Source: Anisus vortex
Taxonomy: Eukaryota > Mollusca > Gastropoda > Planorbidae
DNA length: 64,000 nucleotides
Direction: 5' to 3'
NCBI GenBank assembly: GCA_949126835.1
Contig: OX421503.1
Span: forward strand, 3,739,001-3,803,000
The stretch's first letter is position 1; every line of letters starts with the position of its first letter. The position numbers and the translations under genes are program-made. Below are positions 22,297 through 32,089 of this stretch, in pieces. The notes under the pieces are model-generated. The model saw only the letters and a list, made by a program, of their open reading frames with translations. It ran no database searches and had not been told where the DNA came from.

Positions 22297-23063
22297 ATGT
22301 TTTTTTTAGTTTTATTGACTAAGTCAAATGGAGACATTTTTTTTTCTTTAAGTCCTAATAATTCTGATTTGAAATTATCCAATGGTCCATTGGGATTTTT
22401 GCCAAGCACTAATTCAAATGGTGAAAAACCTGTGCTTTCATGAACCGATTGTCTATAAGCAAACAAAATAGCTGGAAGGTAATCATCCCATTCAAATGGA
22501 TGGTCTTCACACACTTTTGTTATCATTTGTTTTATTGTTTGATTAGCCCTTTCTATCATACCATTTGATTCAGGATGGTATATAGAACTAAAAATTTGAG
22601 TGATTTTGAACATTTGTGCAAAAGCTTGAGTAAGATTTGATTTGAATTGAGTTCCATTGTCACTCAATATGAACTTTGGAAAACCGAAAAGACAAAAGAT
22701 AGGTAAAAGAGCATTACAGACCCTTTCTGCAGTTATTTCCCTTAATGGAACTACCTCTATCCATCTACTTCCCATGTCTATAATGGTTAAGGCAAACTTT
22801 GCTTTGGTAGTTTTAGTCTGCTTCATGGGCCCAATTATATCAACTGCTATCTTGTAAAAAGGTTTGTTTATGGTATCTGTCATTTGTATTGGAGCCTTAT
22901 GTTTAGAATCTTTTTTATTATGTCTAAGACAGGTATCACAGCTTTTAATAAATGTTTTCAAATCATTTTCCATTTTAGGCCACCAGAAATTCTTTTTGAG
23001 TTTACAAACTGTTTTCTTACTACTCAAATGACCTGACAATGCATTGTTATGCGAAATTTGCAT
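22293..23063 (-). CDS. element B integrase core
   Basis: 256 codons: zinc-binding HNNALSGH…SCDTC at the N-terminus, then the DDE core with Asp in AVDIIGPM, Asp in LSDNGTQF and Glu in HPESNGMIERANQ, followed by FSPFELVLGKNP. It belongs to the retroviral/Gypsy integrase family and would insert the element cDNA. The frame ends prematurely (NKTKKNI, stop) through a 1-base shift in an A run just before the GPY/F module. The homologous region starts upstream of the first Met, so the domain is really part of a longer polyprotein. Confidence 0.9.
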   Translation of the reverse strand: MQISHNNALSGHLSSKKTVCKLKKNFWWPKMENDLKTFIKSCDTCLRHNKKDSKHKAPIQMTDTINKPFYKIAVDIIGPMKQTKTTKAKFALTIIDMGSRWIEVVPLREITAERVCNALLPIFCLFGFPKFILSDNGTQFKSNLTQAFAQMFKITQIFSSIYHPESNGMIERANQTIKQMITKVCEDHPFEWDDYLPAILFAYRQSVHESTGFSPFELVLGKNPNGPLDNFKSELLGLKEKKMSPFDLVNKTKKNI

Positions 23064-23124
23064 TACTTTGACAGTTAATGTTTTAGGTATAACTATTTGA
23101 GTTATATCTAATTTATTGTCCTTT

Positions 23125-23601
23125 CTACAGAGAATTCAAATTTATTATTTCAATGTTTTTATTTTTAACCTGACCTTTTTCAATTTCTGATACCATTTTA
23201 ATTATGTATGGATCTTCTTTCTGTTCTTGTTTTAGAGTTAACTCATCAAAAGGCATGTTTATTAAACTGATATTTTCTGTTTTTTTCATTTGGGTTTCCT
23301 TTTTATGAGGACTATCAATGTATGATAATATCTCACTCTTCATTTTAGTAAAATCAGATATTTGATTTTTAGCAATGTTGAATATATGTTTATGACCTTT
23401 TAAATGTCTACATAGTGAAATAGCATGTAATTCTTTTGGTACATTGTTTATTTCACATTGACTTTCAAATTTGCTTACATACTGTTCTAGTTTTTCTGTT
23501 CCATTCCATTTGGGAATAGGATTATCCTTTTCATTATTTATGGATAAGTCAATATTAGGTGTCTCATAGAGAATATTATTTTCTGACTTTCCTATGGTTT
23601 G
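23125..23601 (-). pseudogene. element B protease-integrase linker (capsid-like segment)
   Basis: A reading frame of about 150 codons between the protease and integrase of B, conserved with A (37020-37400). It includes IPKWNGTEKLEQYVSKFE and LCRHLKGHKHIFNIA, a pattern reminiscent of the start of Gypsy Gag capsids, followed by a Lys-rich stretch. It is absent at the equivalent place in element D. A stop near 23595 (protease end) and a shift near 23125 break the frame. The capsid resemblance is weak and is inference. Confidence 0.5.
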
Positions 23602-24069
23602 TTAAAAATTAAAAGTTTGTAGAGCAGGGTAAAATTCTTGTTCTGGTAAATCTACTAACTTTTCATTTTGCAATAGAACAGGTTTCAAATTCAAGTCATT
23701 GGATTTTTCATTCATCCATTTTTGAAAAATGTCAAAACTATTATCATGTTTGACATTGAAAGAATTACCAATAATTAAAGGTGCAACACAGTTTTTCATT
23801 ATGGCTGCCTCTGCTTTTCCTGTAAGCCAAGGACAATCAATATCTATTATAGTGACAGGACAATTTACAGTGGAACCATTTCCAAGTTTTATTGTATCCA
23901 CTCTTATTATATTGGTGGGTTTCTGATTTGGAATGATACTTTCATCTATGCATATTATACTACTTCCGGTGTCTCTTAGACAGTATGTGGTCTTTCCTTC
24001 CACATAAGCAGGAAAAAGTATTAATTGACCCCTGTTTTCAAATATGACATTGTTACGAATATCGGTCAT
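23602..24069 (-). pseudogene. element B aspartic protease, cut by element C
   Basis: Retropepsin-like: RDTGSSIICID (active-site D-T-G), then LGNGSTVNCPVTI and PLIIGN. The apparent first residues come from the LTR of inserted element C. The natural frame continues into Gag at 30477 and upward, as element A shows without the insertion (38022-37396). Confidence 0.85.
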
Positions 24070-24683
24070 AGAGGAATGACGTAGTAAGGCATTGACCTCT
24101 TAACAAGTGCGTATCAGAGTCCAAAGCGACCAAGGTTTGACCTTTATGCCCTGAGGGCAGTTTAAATAAAATAATTCGTTCAAATCCCGTGGAAATTGGA
24201 GGATAATTCTGGATCGTAGTAATTATAGAGAAAGAGGTTAAAATGCGTATTAAGACCCTGTAGAATCTTCGATGAAAGTTTTCTTTGTTAAGTCCCGACC
24301 TCCTTAAAGTTAGTTCAGTTTAAACGTTTGTCGAGTGAAGTCGCTATATTCATTTATATATTGTATGCCATTGTATTGAAACTTATGTTGCCATCAGTTG
24401 ATGAAGTTTATTGATCATTTATATTGAGTCTACAATTTAAATAAAATTGTTTATTCAACAACTGGAGTTGTTTGATCTATCATTGTTGAGAAATGTGTTG
24501 AAGATAATTATCACGAATATAACTACATTACTGCATAGACCTGTCAGTCAAGGAACCCCTAGCTTGGGCTACAGATTAGCAGAATCTAGAGACTTCTAAT
24601 AAAGATACAACTATATTCATTGAATCCGATTTAACGAGTCGTAATAACAGTCATCATAGTCAATCATAAAGAGGGCCATAACA
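24051..24683 (+). repeat. element C 5' LTR
   Basis: 633 bp, tgttacgaatatcgg…gggccataaca. It contains AT-rich TATA-like stretches and AATAAA-type sequences (for example aataaaattg near 24440) that could serve promoter and poly(A) roles. Confidence 0.96.
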
Positions 24684-24687
24684 GATT

Positions 24688-24705
24688 TGGGGGCTCGTCC
24701 GGGAT
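24688..24705 (+). other. element C primer-binding site (tRNA-Pro type)
   Basis: The sequence tgggggctcgtccgggat lies four bases after the 5' LTR. It equals the classic site complementary to the 3' end of tRNA-Pro used by many gammaretroviruses. Confidence 0.85.
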
Positions 24706-24856
24706 AGTTGTATAGTGAAGCATATATTCAAGTGGTGTTGTGTTGTGTGTAAAGCCGTGACCTACTGAGCAAGCCTAATAACGCTGAATTCATTCTTCCG
24801 ATTGGAAAAACGTAAGTTGGAAAAATTTACCATTTTATAAATCTCTTAACTAAAGA

Positions 24857-27652
24857 ATGGAATTTATTGAAAATCCAGAAGAAGAAGTTTTGAAAACTTT
24901 ATCAATAAAGAAGTTAAAAGAGATCGCTGAGATCTTAAAGATAGAAGTTACTGAAACTACACCATCGAGGACTGTGTTGACACAGCAGATAAAAGATGTG
25001 TTGATTGCGAGTGGAAAGTTGAAAGTAGAATCAAGAGCGGAGGGATATCAAGTTGAAGGTCAGATGTCCGAACAGTTGCGATTTCAACTAGAAATGAAAC
25101 GGATGGAATTGGAAGATAAACGAGAACAAAAACGTCTTGATCGTGAGATAGAAGAAAAACGTCTTGAGATGGAAGATAAGAAAAGTCAAAGAGAAATAGA
25201 AAGTCAGGAAAGAGATAAGAAAAGTCAAAGAGAAACAGAAAGTCAGGAAAGAATAGAACTGGCGAAGATAGGAGCTACTAAAAAAGAATCTCATAGTGAT
25301 GTAGAGATGGCCAGATGGAAAAAGCTAGTCCCTACCTACATTGATAAAGAAAGTGAAATAGCTAATTTCTTCCAGACCTTTGAAATTTCTTGCAGAGATT
25401 TTAAGTTCCCAGAAGATAAATGGGGAATATTAGTCAGAACAGCTTTTACTCAGGGAAGGGCAAGAGATTGTATTCTATTGTTAAAAGAGGAGCATTTAAA
25501 TGATTATGAAATCATCAAAGATTCTGTACTTAAAGCCTATAACCAAATACCGGAAAGTTATCGGAAAAGGTTCCGTCAGTACACAATGTCCCCTTACCAA
25601 ACACACTTAGACTTCCTTAGAGCAGAAGAAAAGTTAATGGATCAGTGGATAAAATCCAGAAATATCTCTACATTAAAAGAATTGAAAGATATCATTCTTT
25701 TAGAGGATTTTATTAACAAAGTGAGGCCGGATATAAGAATGTATTTATCCGAGCGTGACATCACTGACCCACATAAGGCTGCTGATTTAGCTGAACAGTA
25801 TACACTGTGTCATAGAACAGCTGATGGGAAGAATTTTAATAGATCACAACGGCAAGGAGAAAACACACAAAAACAACATCGTGAAAAGGAGCATTTTGTG
25901 AAACAAAATGATGTTCATAAGAAACCTGTCAACAAAAACGTCCAATGTACTTTTTGTAAAAGAACCGGACATAGCATAGAAGACTGTTGGAGTATAAGGA
26001 AAGATAAAAGACCTAACAAAGTGGTCATGTGTGCCAGCCATGCACAAATACAGAATGTACAAGAAAGCGAAGATACAAACGAACTGAATTCGAAGAAAGA
26101 TTCTTCTAAACCAGAAACACTGAGGGTGGATTTGCCTGAGAGCAAAAGTCAGAAGGTAGAGAAATCTACAACTGAAGATAATGAGGATAAATATCCTGAT
26201 TATAAATACAGAATGGCTACTATTGGATTGGTTGTCCAAGTCCACAGAGACGAAAAAGTAGACCAAAGTATTTTTGACTCGAACAAGAGTCTGAAGTCAT
26301 CGAAAGATGAAACAACACCCGAAAGTCATGGTCAAGGGAAGAATAAAATTGACACAGAGACCCTGTGCAGTTTTCAACCGTTCATTAGTGAAGGTTGTGT
26401 GGCCTTACAAAAGGAAGGACCACTGAAGTCCGTAAAAATATTACGAGACACAGGAGCATCATTAACACTGCTGCTTAAAGATGTATTACCATTGAATGTG
26501 AATACATTGACAGGACAGACTGTCCTATTGAGAGGTTTTGAATGGAAAGAAGAAATACCTCTACATAGGATATACCTCGCATCTGACTTGGTGACAGGAT
26601 ATGTGACAGTTGGAGTAATATCAAAACTTCCTGTTGAGGGCATATCTGTTATCCTAGCAAATGATTTGGCGAAAGGGAGGGTGAGACCTGAACTGATTGT
26701 GAAGGAAAATCCAGACCCTAGTCCTATTGTGGAGACAGGAAAAGAAAAAGAACTTTATCCTGTAGGTGATGTCATAAATGGTATGACACCACAGAAAAAG
26801 AAAGAAGAAATTCTCTCACAAGAAAAGAAAAAGAAAGAAGAAATTCTCCCACGAGAGAAGAAAGAGGAAGAAGAAGTGGAACTAGATACTTCTATTTTCT
26901 CCATGATTGAAGATTGTCCGAAAGGAAATGAACAATCAAAGAAGTCATCGCAAAATGAATTGATTGCTGAGCAGAAAGTAGACCCAGAGTTGCTACAGCT
27001 ACATGAGAAAGCTGTCGACGAAAAAGAAACTCCTACTACTGATGTCTATGAACAGATAGACCACAGCATGAACAAACAACAATGCAAACCTGCAGTTGCC
27101 GGTACAGATGAAGATTTGAGGAGCATCACTGAAGAAACGAGTGCGGAGAGCTGGACCGAAACTACCAAAAGCTATGGGTTACCACAATCCATACCGACAG
27201 ATCGAAGGACCAACTTCGCCCCGGAACTCTTCAATCCAGTCCTAAAGAACTTATGCCTGGAGCAGGAGATGTCAACTGAATCCCATCCGGAAAGTCGAGG
27301 AGCCTATGGACCAATCTTTGGACCCACTGTCCAAGGACCACTCAAAATACTTCAAGAGGAATGGCAGACCGAATTGGATCTCCTTGGGCTGATCAAGTAC
27401 CTAGATAAGTACATATATTTTTTGTCTGACATAACTGTGTTTGTTAGAAAAAAATTGTACACTGCTCACATGCAGATGCCATTGTTGTGTGATGAAAGAA
27501 AGGCAAAAATATTATATCATTTGAAAATGATAAAGCCTTACCTTCTGAAAACAATTGGAATAAGCTTGATGTTGTTAACATTGTTACTCTTATTTGTAAA
27601 ATTCATGCCTGGAGTACAGGATGAATTGAATGACAAATTCACTGATAGTTAG
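24857..27652 (+). CDS. element C Gag-protease-integrase remnant polyprotein
   Basis: 931 codons, starting at the first ATG after the leader. Residues about 75-145 are a charged coiled coil of Glu/Lys/Arg repeats. About 150-325 is capsid, whose second half (YRKRFRQYTM, AEEKLMDQW, LLEDFINKVRPDIRMYL) resembles the SCAN domain. A CCHC zinc knuckle (CTFCKRTGHSIEDC) lies near 364 and a retropepsin motif (RDTGASLTLL) near 531. A long Glu/Lys-rich linker follows. Near 773, YGLPQSIPTDRRTNFAPELF is a degraded integrase signature, then GPLKILQEEW, the usual integrase C-terminal side, with the catalytic Glu region lost. Near 895-917 there is one hydrophobic, membrane-like segment. RT and RNase H are absent. 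Long openness with LTRs of no visible divergence suggests a recently mobile non-autonomous derivative. Confidence 0.88.
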   Translation: MEFIENPEEEVLKTLSIKKLKEIAEILKIEVTETTPSRTVLTQQIKDVLIASGKLKVESRAEGYQVEGQMSEQLRFQLEMKRMELEDKREQKRLDREIEEKRLEMEDKKSQREIESQERDKKSQRETESQERIELAKIGATKKESHSDVEMARWKKLVPTYIDKESEIANFFQTFEISCRDFKFPEDKWGILVRTAFTQGRARDCILLLKEEHLNDYEIIKDSVLKAYNQIPESYRKRFRQYTMSPYQTHLDFLRAEEKLMDQWIKSRNISTLKELKDIILLEDFINKVRPDIRMYLSERDITDPHKAADLAEQYTLCHRTADGKNFNRSQRQGENTQKQHREKEHFVKQNDVHKKPVNKNVQCTFCKRTGHSIEDCWSIRKDKRPNKVVMCASHAQIQNVQESEDTNELNSKKDSSKPETLRVDLPESKSQKVEKSTTEDNEDKYPDYKYRMATIGLVVQVHRDEKVDQSIFDSNKSLKSSKDETTPESHGQGKNKIDTETLCSFQPFISEGCVALQKEGPLKSVKILRDTGASLTLLLKDVLPLNVNTLTGQTVLLRGFEWKEEIPLHRIYLASDLVTGYVTVGVISKLPVEGISVILANDLAKGRVRPELIVKENPDPSPIVETGKEKELYPVGDVINGMTPQKKKEEILSQEKKKKEEILPREKKEEEEVELDTSIFSMIEDCPKGNEQSKKSSQNELIAEQKVDPELLQLHEKAVDEKETPTTDVYEQIDHSMNKQQCKPAVAGTDEDLRSITEETSAESWTETTKSYGLPQSIPTDRRTNFAPELFNPVLKNLCLEQEMSTESHPESRGAYGPIFGPTVQGPLKILQEEWQTELDLLGLIKYLDKYIYFLSDITVFVRKKLYTAHMQMPLLCDERKAKILYHLKMIKPYLLKTIGISLMLLTLLLLFVKFMPGVQDELNDKFTDS

Positions 27653-29826
27653 TTACCAAAATTACTATTGTAAAACTAAATCCCTTACTTGTGATGAAAA
27701 AGGACTGAGTAAAAGTATTGTTAGAGTAGATATCATTATACTGTGATATTTCTAAACAAACTTGTTAGGTTGAGCATTTAAAATAATTGCTATAAGAGAA
27801 AAAGATCAGTTTTATCCGCAGAATTGGTTTCTAAATCAGAGGACATTATAAATGTGGACTGATTATAAGATATGTTTGAGAAACTCTGGAAATGATAATT
27901 GAAACATTTGACAGAGGGGATAATTTGATTGATAAAGATGTAAATGATTTTAAGAAAAGAGAATTTTCTATCACTAAAGTATTGAAAAATGTTTTATGAT
28001 TGTACTATGGATTTATTTTATCATGTACTGTTGTTGAAATAATTGCACTGAGTCAAGATGCAAATTTCTTCTATGTGAATTTATTCATTTGTAATATTAT
28101 CATTGAATGTATGATAATGTAGGGTAAAAATAGTTGCAGCAAGGCAGAACTATGACTAACAAGAATTCCAAGAAATGTATTATATATGATTTTTCACTTT
28201 TAGGATACTGTTACATGAAAAGCAGACCAGAAGTGAAACTAATGTAAAATAAAACTTATCCTTGTTTTGTATAAATTTAGGATATGTGCCACTGACTTGA
28301 CACTGTAAACCAGAATGATTGAGAATTTCATGGTTGAGAATTTATAATGTTGACATACCAATGTTCAACAAATGTATTATTAATTAAGGATTTCATGTCA
28401 AGATTGTAAAACTAATCTATTTTTTTTTCTGTATGAGTTAAAAATAGATTGAATGAATTGTACTGACAAGCAAAAGATTGGGTAGACCTGAACACTGTGA
28501 AAGTAACAGGAGAACCTAGAACCTATGAATAAAACCTTTGTGGAACATGGAAAAGAGCAATGTACACCACTGAAAAGATTGGAAATGGAATGTTTTACCA
28601 CACCAGTCAAACTAGCAGTTTGTTTTGTACATAAATTGTTACATTGATTTCGCTCTGAAAAAAATTAATAGTAGCCTATGCTTTAATCTTTTCTACGTCA
28701 ATAATATTGTATTTGAAATGTCTTTAATGTAATCTAAAGAAAATAAATACTTACTGTTAAGTAATAAGATTGTATGAAGATGATAACTTGCTTTAATTGA
28801 TAGTTAATTAAGTAAATTAACCAATTTGTTTCAAGTAAATCCATGTCTGCATGAAAGATAGAATGTTTCAATGTGAACTCTTTTAAAAAGAAAATAATGA
28901 CGTCGAAAGGTCATGGTAAAATGAGAAATTGAAATATTTTTAATGATTTTTGCTATAAACTATTTTAATTCGTGAACAGACTATGTTTAATGTTCTCAAA
29001 ATAATATAAATGAATTTGATTTTGAGATGATAGATGTTAAAGAATGCTCATTTAATACGATAACTATTTAATCGCGTAGCAATTTTTTTTACCTAGGCTG
29101 TGATGAGGTAAAAATTTGCATAGCCATGTCAACATTATTAGAATCAATAGGGAATGAGAGAGTGATCGCAAGGAAGAGGGAGAGAAAGAAAAAAGAATAC
29201 TGACCTAGAAATTTTGAGTTTTGACACAGACAGTATTGTTTAAAGTTTAATGTGTTAGCCAGCCTACAAACATGGAAAAAAATACTGTCGAGAAAATGAT
29301 CGTGTTGTTGTGTAATTAGGTCAAGCCTAGTAGTATTTTTTTCATCAAGAGCGGTTGTTTTTTTTTCTCCTTATAAAAAAAAAATAAGTCGTGTCTGAAT
29401 AGACATTAAGTGATTTTTCTTTTGTTGTTTGATTACAAATGTAAAAGATATTAGTTTATAATTAAATGGACGAGAGAGGTTTTTATTAACGTGGAATGTT
29501 CATGTAATAGAAGTTATTAACTTGTATTATATTATATCTATTAAGAATGATTATGTATTTTTCTTGTATACAAGATTTAGATAAACAATTTAATTGTCCA
29601 TTGTTTTGAATTAAAAATTGAATGATTGAATGACTGTAGTTAAGCCATTTGATAAGATGAACTTATATTGCATATATTATAGGTTATTATTATCAGTTCG
29701 ATTGAATTATTGGGATAGCCAATTGAACTGTATTGTTTTCCCCGGAATATTTTCTTTTATAATTATTCCTTAAAATTAACATTGTATTAACAATTAACAA
29801 TGTAAAAGAAATAATTATAAAACTTT
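27653..29826 (+). other. element C 3' non-coding region
   Basis: About 2.2 kb of AT-rich sequence between the ORF stop and the polypurine tract. I see no RT, RNase H, envelope or antisense gene. An autonomous relative would carry pol near here. Confidence 0.7.
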
Positions 29827-29839
29827 AGAAGGAGGGGGA
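29827..29839 (+). other. element C polypurine tract
   Basis: agaaggaggggga immediately before the 3' LTR. Confidence 0.85.
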
Positions 29840-30472
29840 TGTTACGAATATCGGTCATAGAGGAATGACGTAGTAAGGCATTGACCTCTTAACAAGTGCG
29901 TATCAGAGTCCAAAGCGACCAAGGTTTGACCTTTATGCCCTGAGGGCAGTTTAAATAAAATAATTCGTTCAAATCCCGTGGAAATTGGAGGATAATTCTG
30001 GATCGTAGTAATTATAGAGAAAGAGGTTAAAATGCGTATTAAGACCCTGTAGAATCTTCGATGAAAGTTTTCTTTGTTAAGTCCCGACCTCCTTAAAGTT
30101 AGTTCAGTTTAAACGTTTGTCGAGTGAAGTCGCTATATTCATTTATATATTGTATGCCATTGTATTGAAACTTATGTTGCCATCAGTTGATGAAGTTTAT
30201 TGATCATTTATATTGAGTCTACAATTTAAATAAAATTGTTTATTCAACAACTGGAGTTGTTTGATCTATCATTGTTGAGAAATGTGTTGAAGATAATTAT
30301 CACGAATATAACTACATTACTGCATAGACCTGTCAGTCAAGGAACCCCTAGCTTGGGCTACAGATTAGCAGAATCTAGAGACTTCTAATAAAGATACAAC
30401 TATATTCATTGAATCCGATTTAACGAGTCGTAATAACAGTCATCATAGTCAATCATAAAGAGGGCCATAACA
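29840..30472 (+). repeat. element C 3' LTR
   Basis: 633 bp, no difference from 24051-24683 noticed on reading. Followed by the ACAT target duplication and then B gag sequence. Confidence 0.96.
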
Positions 30473-31080
30473 ACATTATTTGATTGAGATGTGGAATTGT
30501 TAAGTTTTTCTTTATTTCTTCTATTTTGGAAATTTGATTGAGGTCTATTTTGAGTACTAGGAAAATCTTGTCTTGCAAAATTTTGATTAGGCACATTGTT
30601 ATTGGAAAAATTCTGATTTGGCATATTTCTGTTTCCAAAATTTGAAAAATTCTGATTTGGAAAGTTTCTATTATCAAAATTAGAAAAATTTTGATTTGAA
30701 AAACCTCTATGATCAACATTTGATCTATTGAAGTTTGGATTGAAATTTCTACCTCTTGCATTGTTATTTCTGTAACAATATTCTGATGAATGGTTTGTAC
30801 CATTGCAAAAAATACATCTATAATTATTAGATTTTGGTTGATTACCAAATTTTTTTCTATTGCCAAATTGATTATGTCTAGACCTAGGAGGTGAATAGCT
30901 CCTTCTTCTATGTTGAATTGTATTTACTGTTTGATTTTGTTTAGTCAGTTCTACATTAGGATGACTATCTTTAAAATTTGAGATTGCATCTATCAAATTT
31001 TCAACTGTCTTAACTTTTCTTTCCATAATGTGAGTAAACAATTGTTTAGAAGCTTGTTCTAATACTTTATCAACAACCAT
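30406..31080 (-). pseudogene. element B Gag, C-terminal part
   Basis: Contains the end of capsid, a basic SR-like stretch (RRRSYSPPRSRHNQF), a CCHC knuckle (CIFCNGTNHSSEYC) and a low-complexity tail with repeated (N/P)NQNFSNF units. The true B sequence ends at 30477, and the last codons reported beyond it come from element C. It is separated from the N-terminal Gag by the SINE and by a frame change near 31080-31260. Capsid and nucleocapsid roles are known for Gag. The N/Q/F-rich tail is unusual. Confidence 0.85.
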
Positions 31081-31260
31081 GATTTCTATAATCTCATTAG
31101 GTTTTTTGTATCTATTTTTACTAAGTCTAACCAGGTAAGTAAAAATGTTTTCACTTCAGACACAAAAGCTCTCGGTTCTATCTTGTCTGTTAAGATAAAG
31201 TTATGAAACTTTTGTCTGTAATAATCCTCAGAGTGGATAAAGAATTTAATTAACTGTTCT

Positions 31261-31432
31261 TATATGGTACCATCGGACAGGTCGCGGGTTCGAGCCCTGC
31301 CACCGGCGGATCCCTGTCGCCCTGCAGGAGTTTTGGGACTAGTAGAAGTAATAATCTACTAGAGCGCACTGAGCATGCTAATAGCATGATAGAAGCGCTA
31401 TATAAAAACAATTGTTATTGTTATTGTTATTA
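31261..31432 (+). mobile_element. tRNA-derived SINE in B gag
   Basis: A 172-bp insertion absent from the otherwise colinear element A (near 38660). It contains a B-box, gggttcgagccc, and ends with gcgctatata followed by a (ttgttattg) tail, as in tRNA-derived SINEs. TTCT repeats at both edges (31257-31260 and 31433-31436) are the probable target duplication. The A-box half appears truncated. It lies in the opposite orientation to B and destroys the gag frame. Confidence 0.88.
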
Positions 31433-32086
31433 TTCTTTGATAATGGCATAATCAGTTATTTCTTTATCAATATGTGATAGTGCTTCCCTACCCTTATCTT
31501 TCAATTGTGGGATAAGGTGAATGTAATATTCTGAAATGGGAATCCCATATCCTTTACATGTTGCTTCAAATAAATTTAGAAAATCAACAATTTTCTCTTT
31601 TCCATCAAAAGGAGGCATTTTGAATCTTACACGATGTTTTGATTTTTCATTATTTGTTTGCTCAACTTTAGTATTTTGTAATTTAGCCAACTCCAATTCA
31701 TGAGCTAATTTTAGTTGAGTTTCTTTCAACTGAGTTTCTCTTAACTCTTTTTCTTTATTCATTTCTAGTGCTTTCAATTCTTTTTCTTTATTCATTTCTA
31801 GTTCTTTTAATTCTTTTTCTTTATTCATTTCTAGTTCTTTTAATTCTTTTTCTTTATTCATTTCTAGTTCTAGTTGTTTTTGTTTAATTTCATTATCAAG
31901 TTCTCTTTGTTTAATTTCATGAGCCCTTAATTCTGCTCGCTCATCTCTTTCCTTATCTGTTAATTCTTTTTTCAATTGTTTAACTTTATTTTCAACAAAT
32001 TCCTGATATTCTTTCTTATCAGTAATACCATATTTTTTTGCCAACAATTCAGCCTCATCATAGAGTAATTGAACCTTTGACTCCAT
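31430..32086 (-). pseudogene. element B Gag, N-terminal part
   Basis: 218 codons from the ATG at 32086 up to the SINE. After LLYDEAELLAKKYGI comes a long charged coiled coil including four copies of an 11-residue unit (EMNKEKELKEL type, 33-bp DNA repeat at 31741-31873). The capsid start follows (FKMPPFDGKEKIVDFLNLFE), and the frame ends at the SINE junction. The intact order can be read in element A, which has three copies of the unit. Confidence 0.88.
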
Positions 32087-32089
32087 TAT

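Larger units (their letters stand above)
24051..30472 (+). mobile_element. LTR retrotransposon C, non-autonomous, nested in B
   Basis: Two 633-bp LTRs (24051-24683 and 29840-30472) with no difference seen by eye, a 4-bp target duplication ACAT (24047-24050 and 30473-30476), a tRNA-Pro-type primer site and a polypurine tract. Plus orientation, opposite to B. It encodes one 931-codon frame with Gag, protease and a scrap of integrase but no reverse transcriptase or RNase H. About 2.2 kb downstream of the ORF is non-coding. Element A shows the empty site, confirming the insertion point. Confidence 0.96.

Noticed and set aside
20461..23063. Copia classification of element B
   Set aside because: The domain order is Copia-like, but RT, RNase H and integrase motifs (YVDD context, TDHKPL, HPESNGMIERANQ, GPY/F) are Gypsy-type.
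25088..26643. Phe/Ser/Leu-rich minus-strand ORFs opposite element C
   Set aside because: Antisense of the Lys/Glu-rich Gag frame; no domain.
27530..27650. Envelope gene in element C
   Set aside because: Only one hydrophobic segment; no signal peptide, furin-like site or separate ORF.
31285..31310. tRNA gene
   Set aside because: Only a B-box region is present, with no acceptor stem or anticodon arm. It lies in a SINE with a target duplication.
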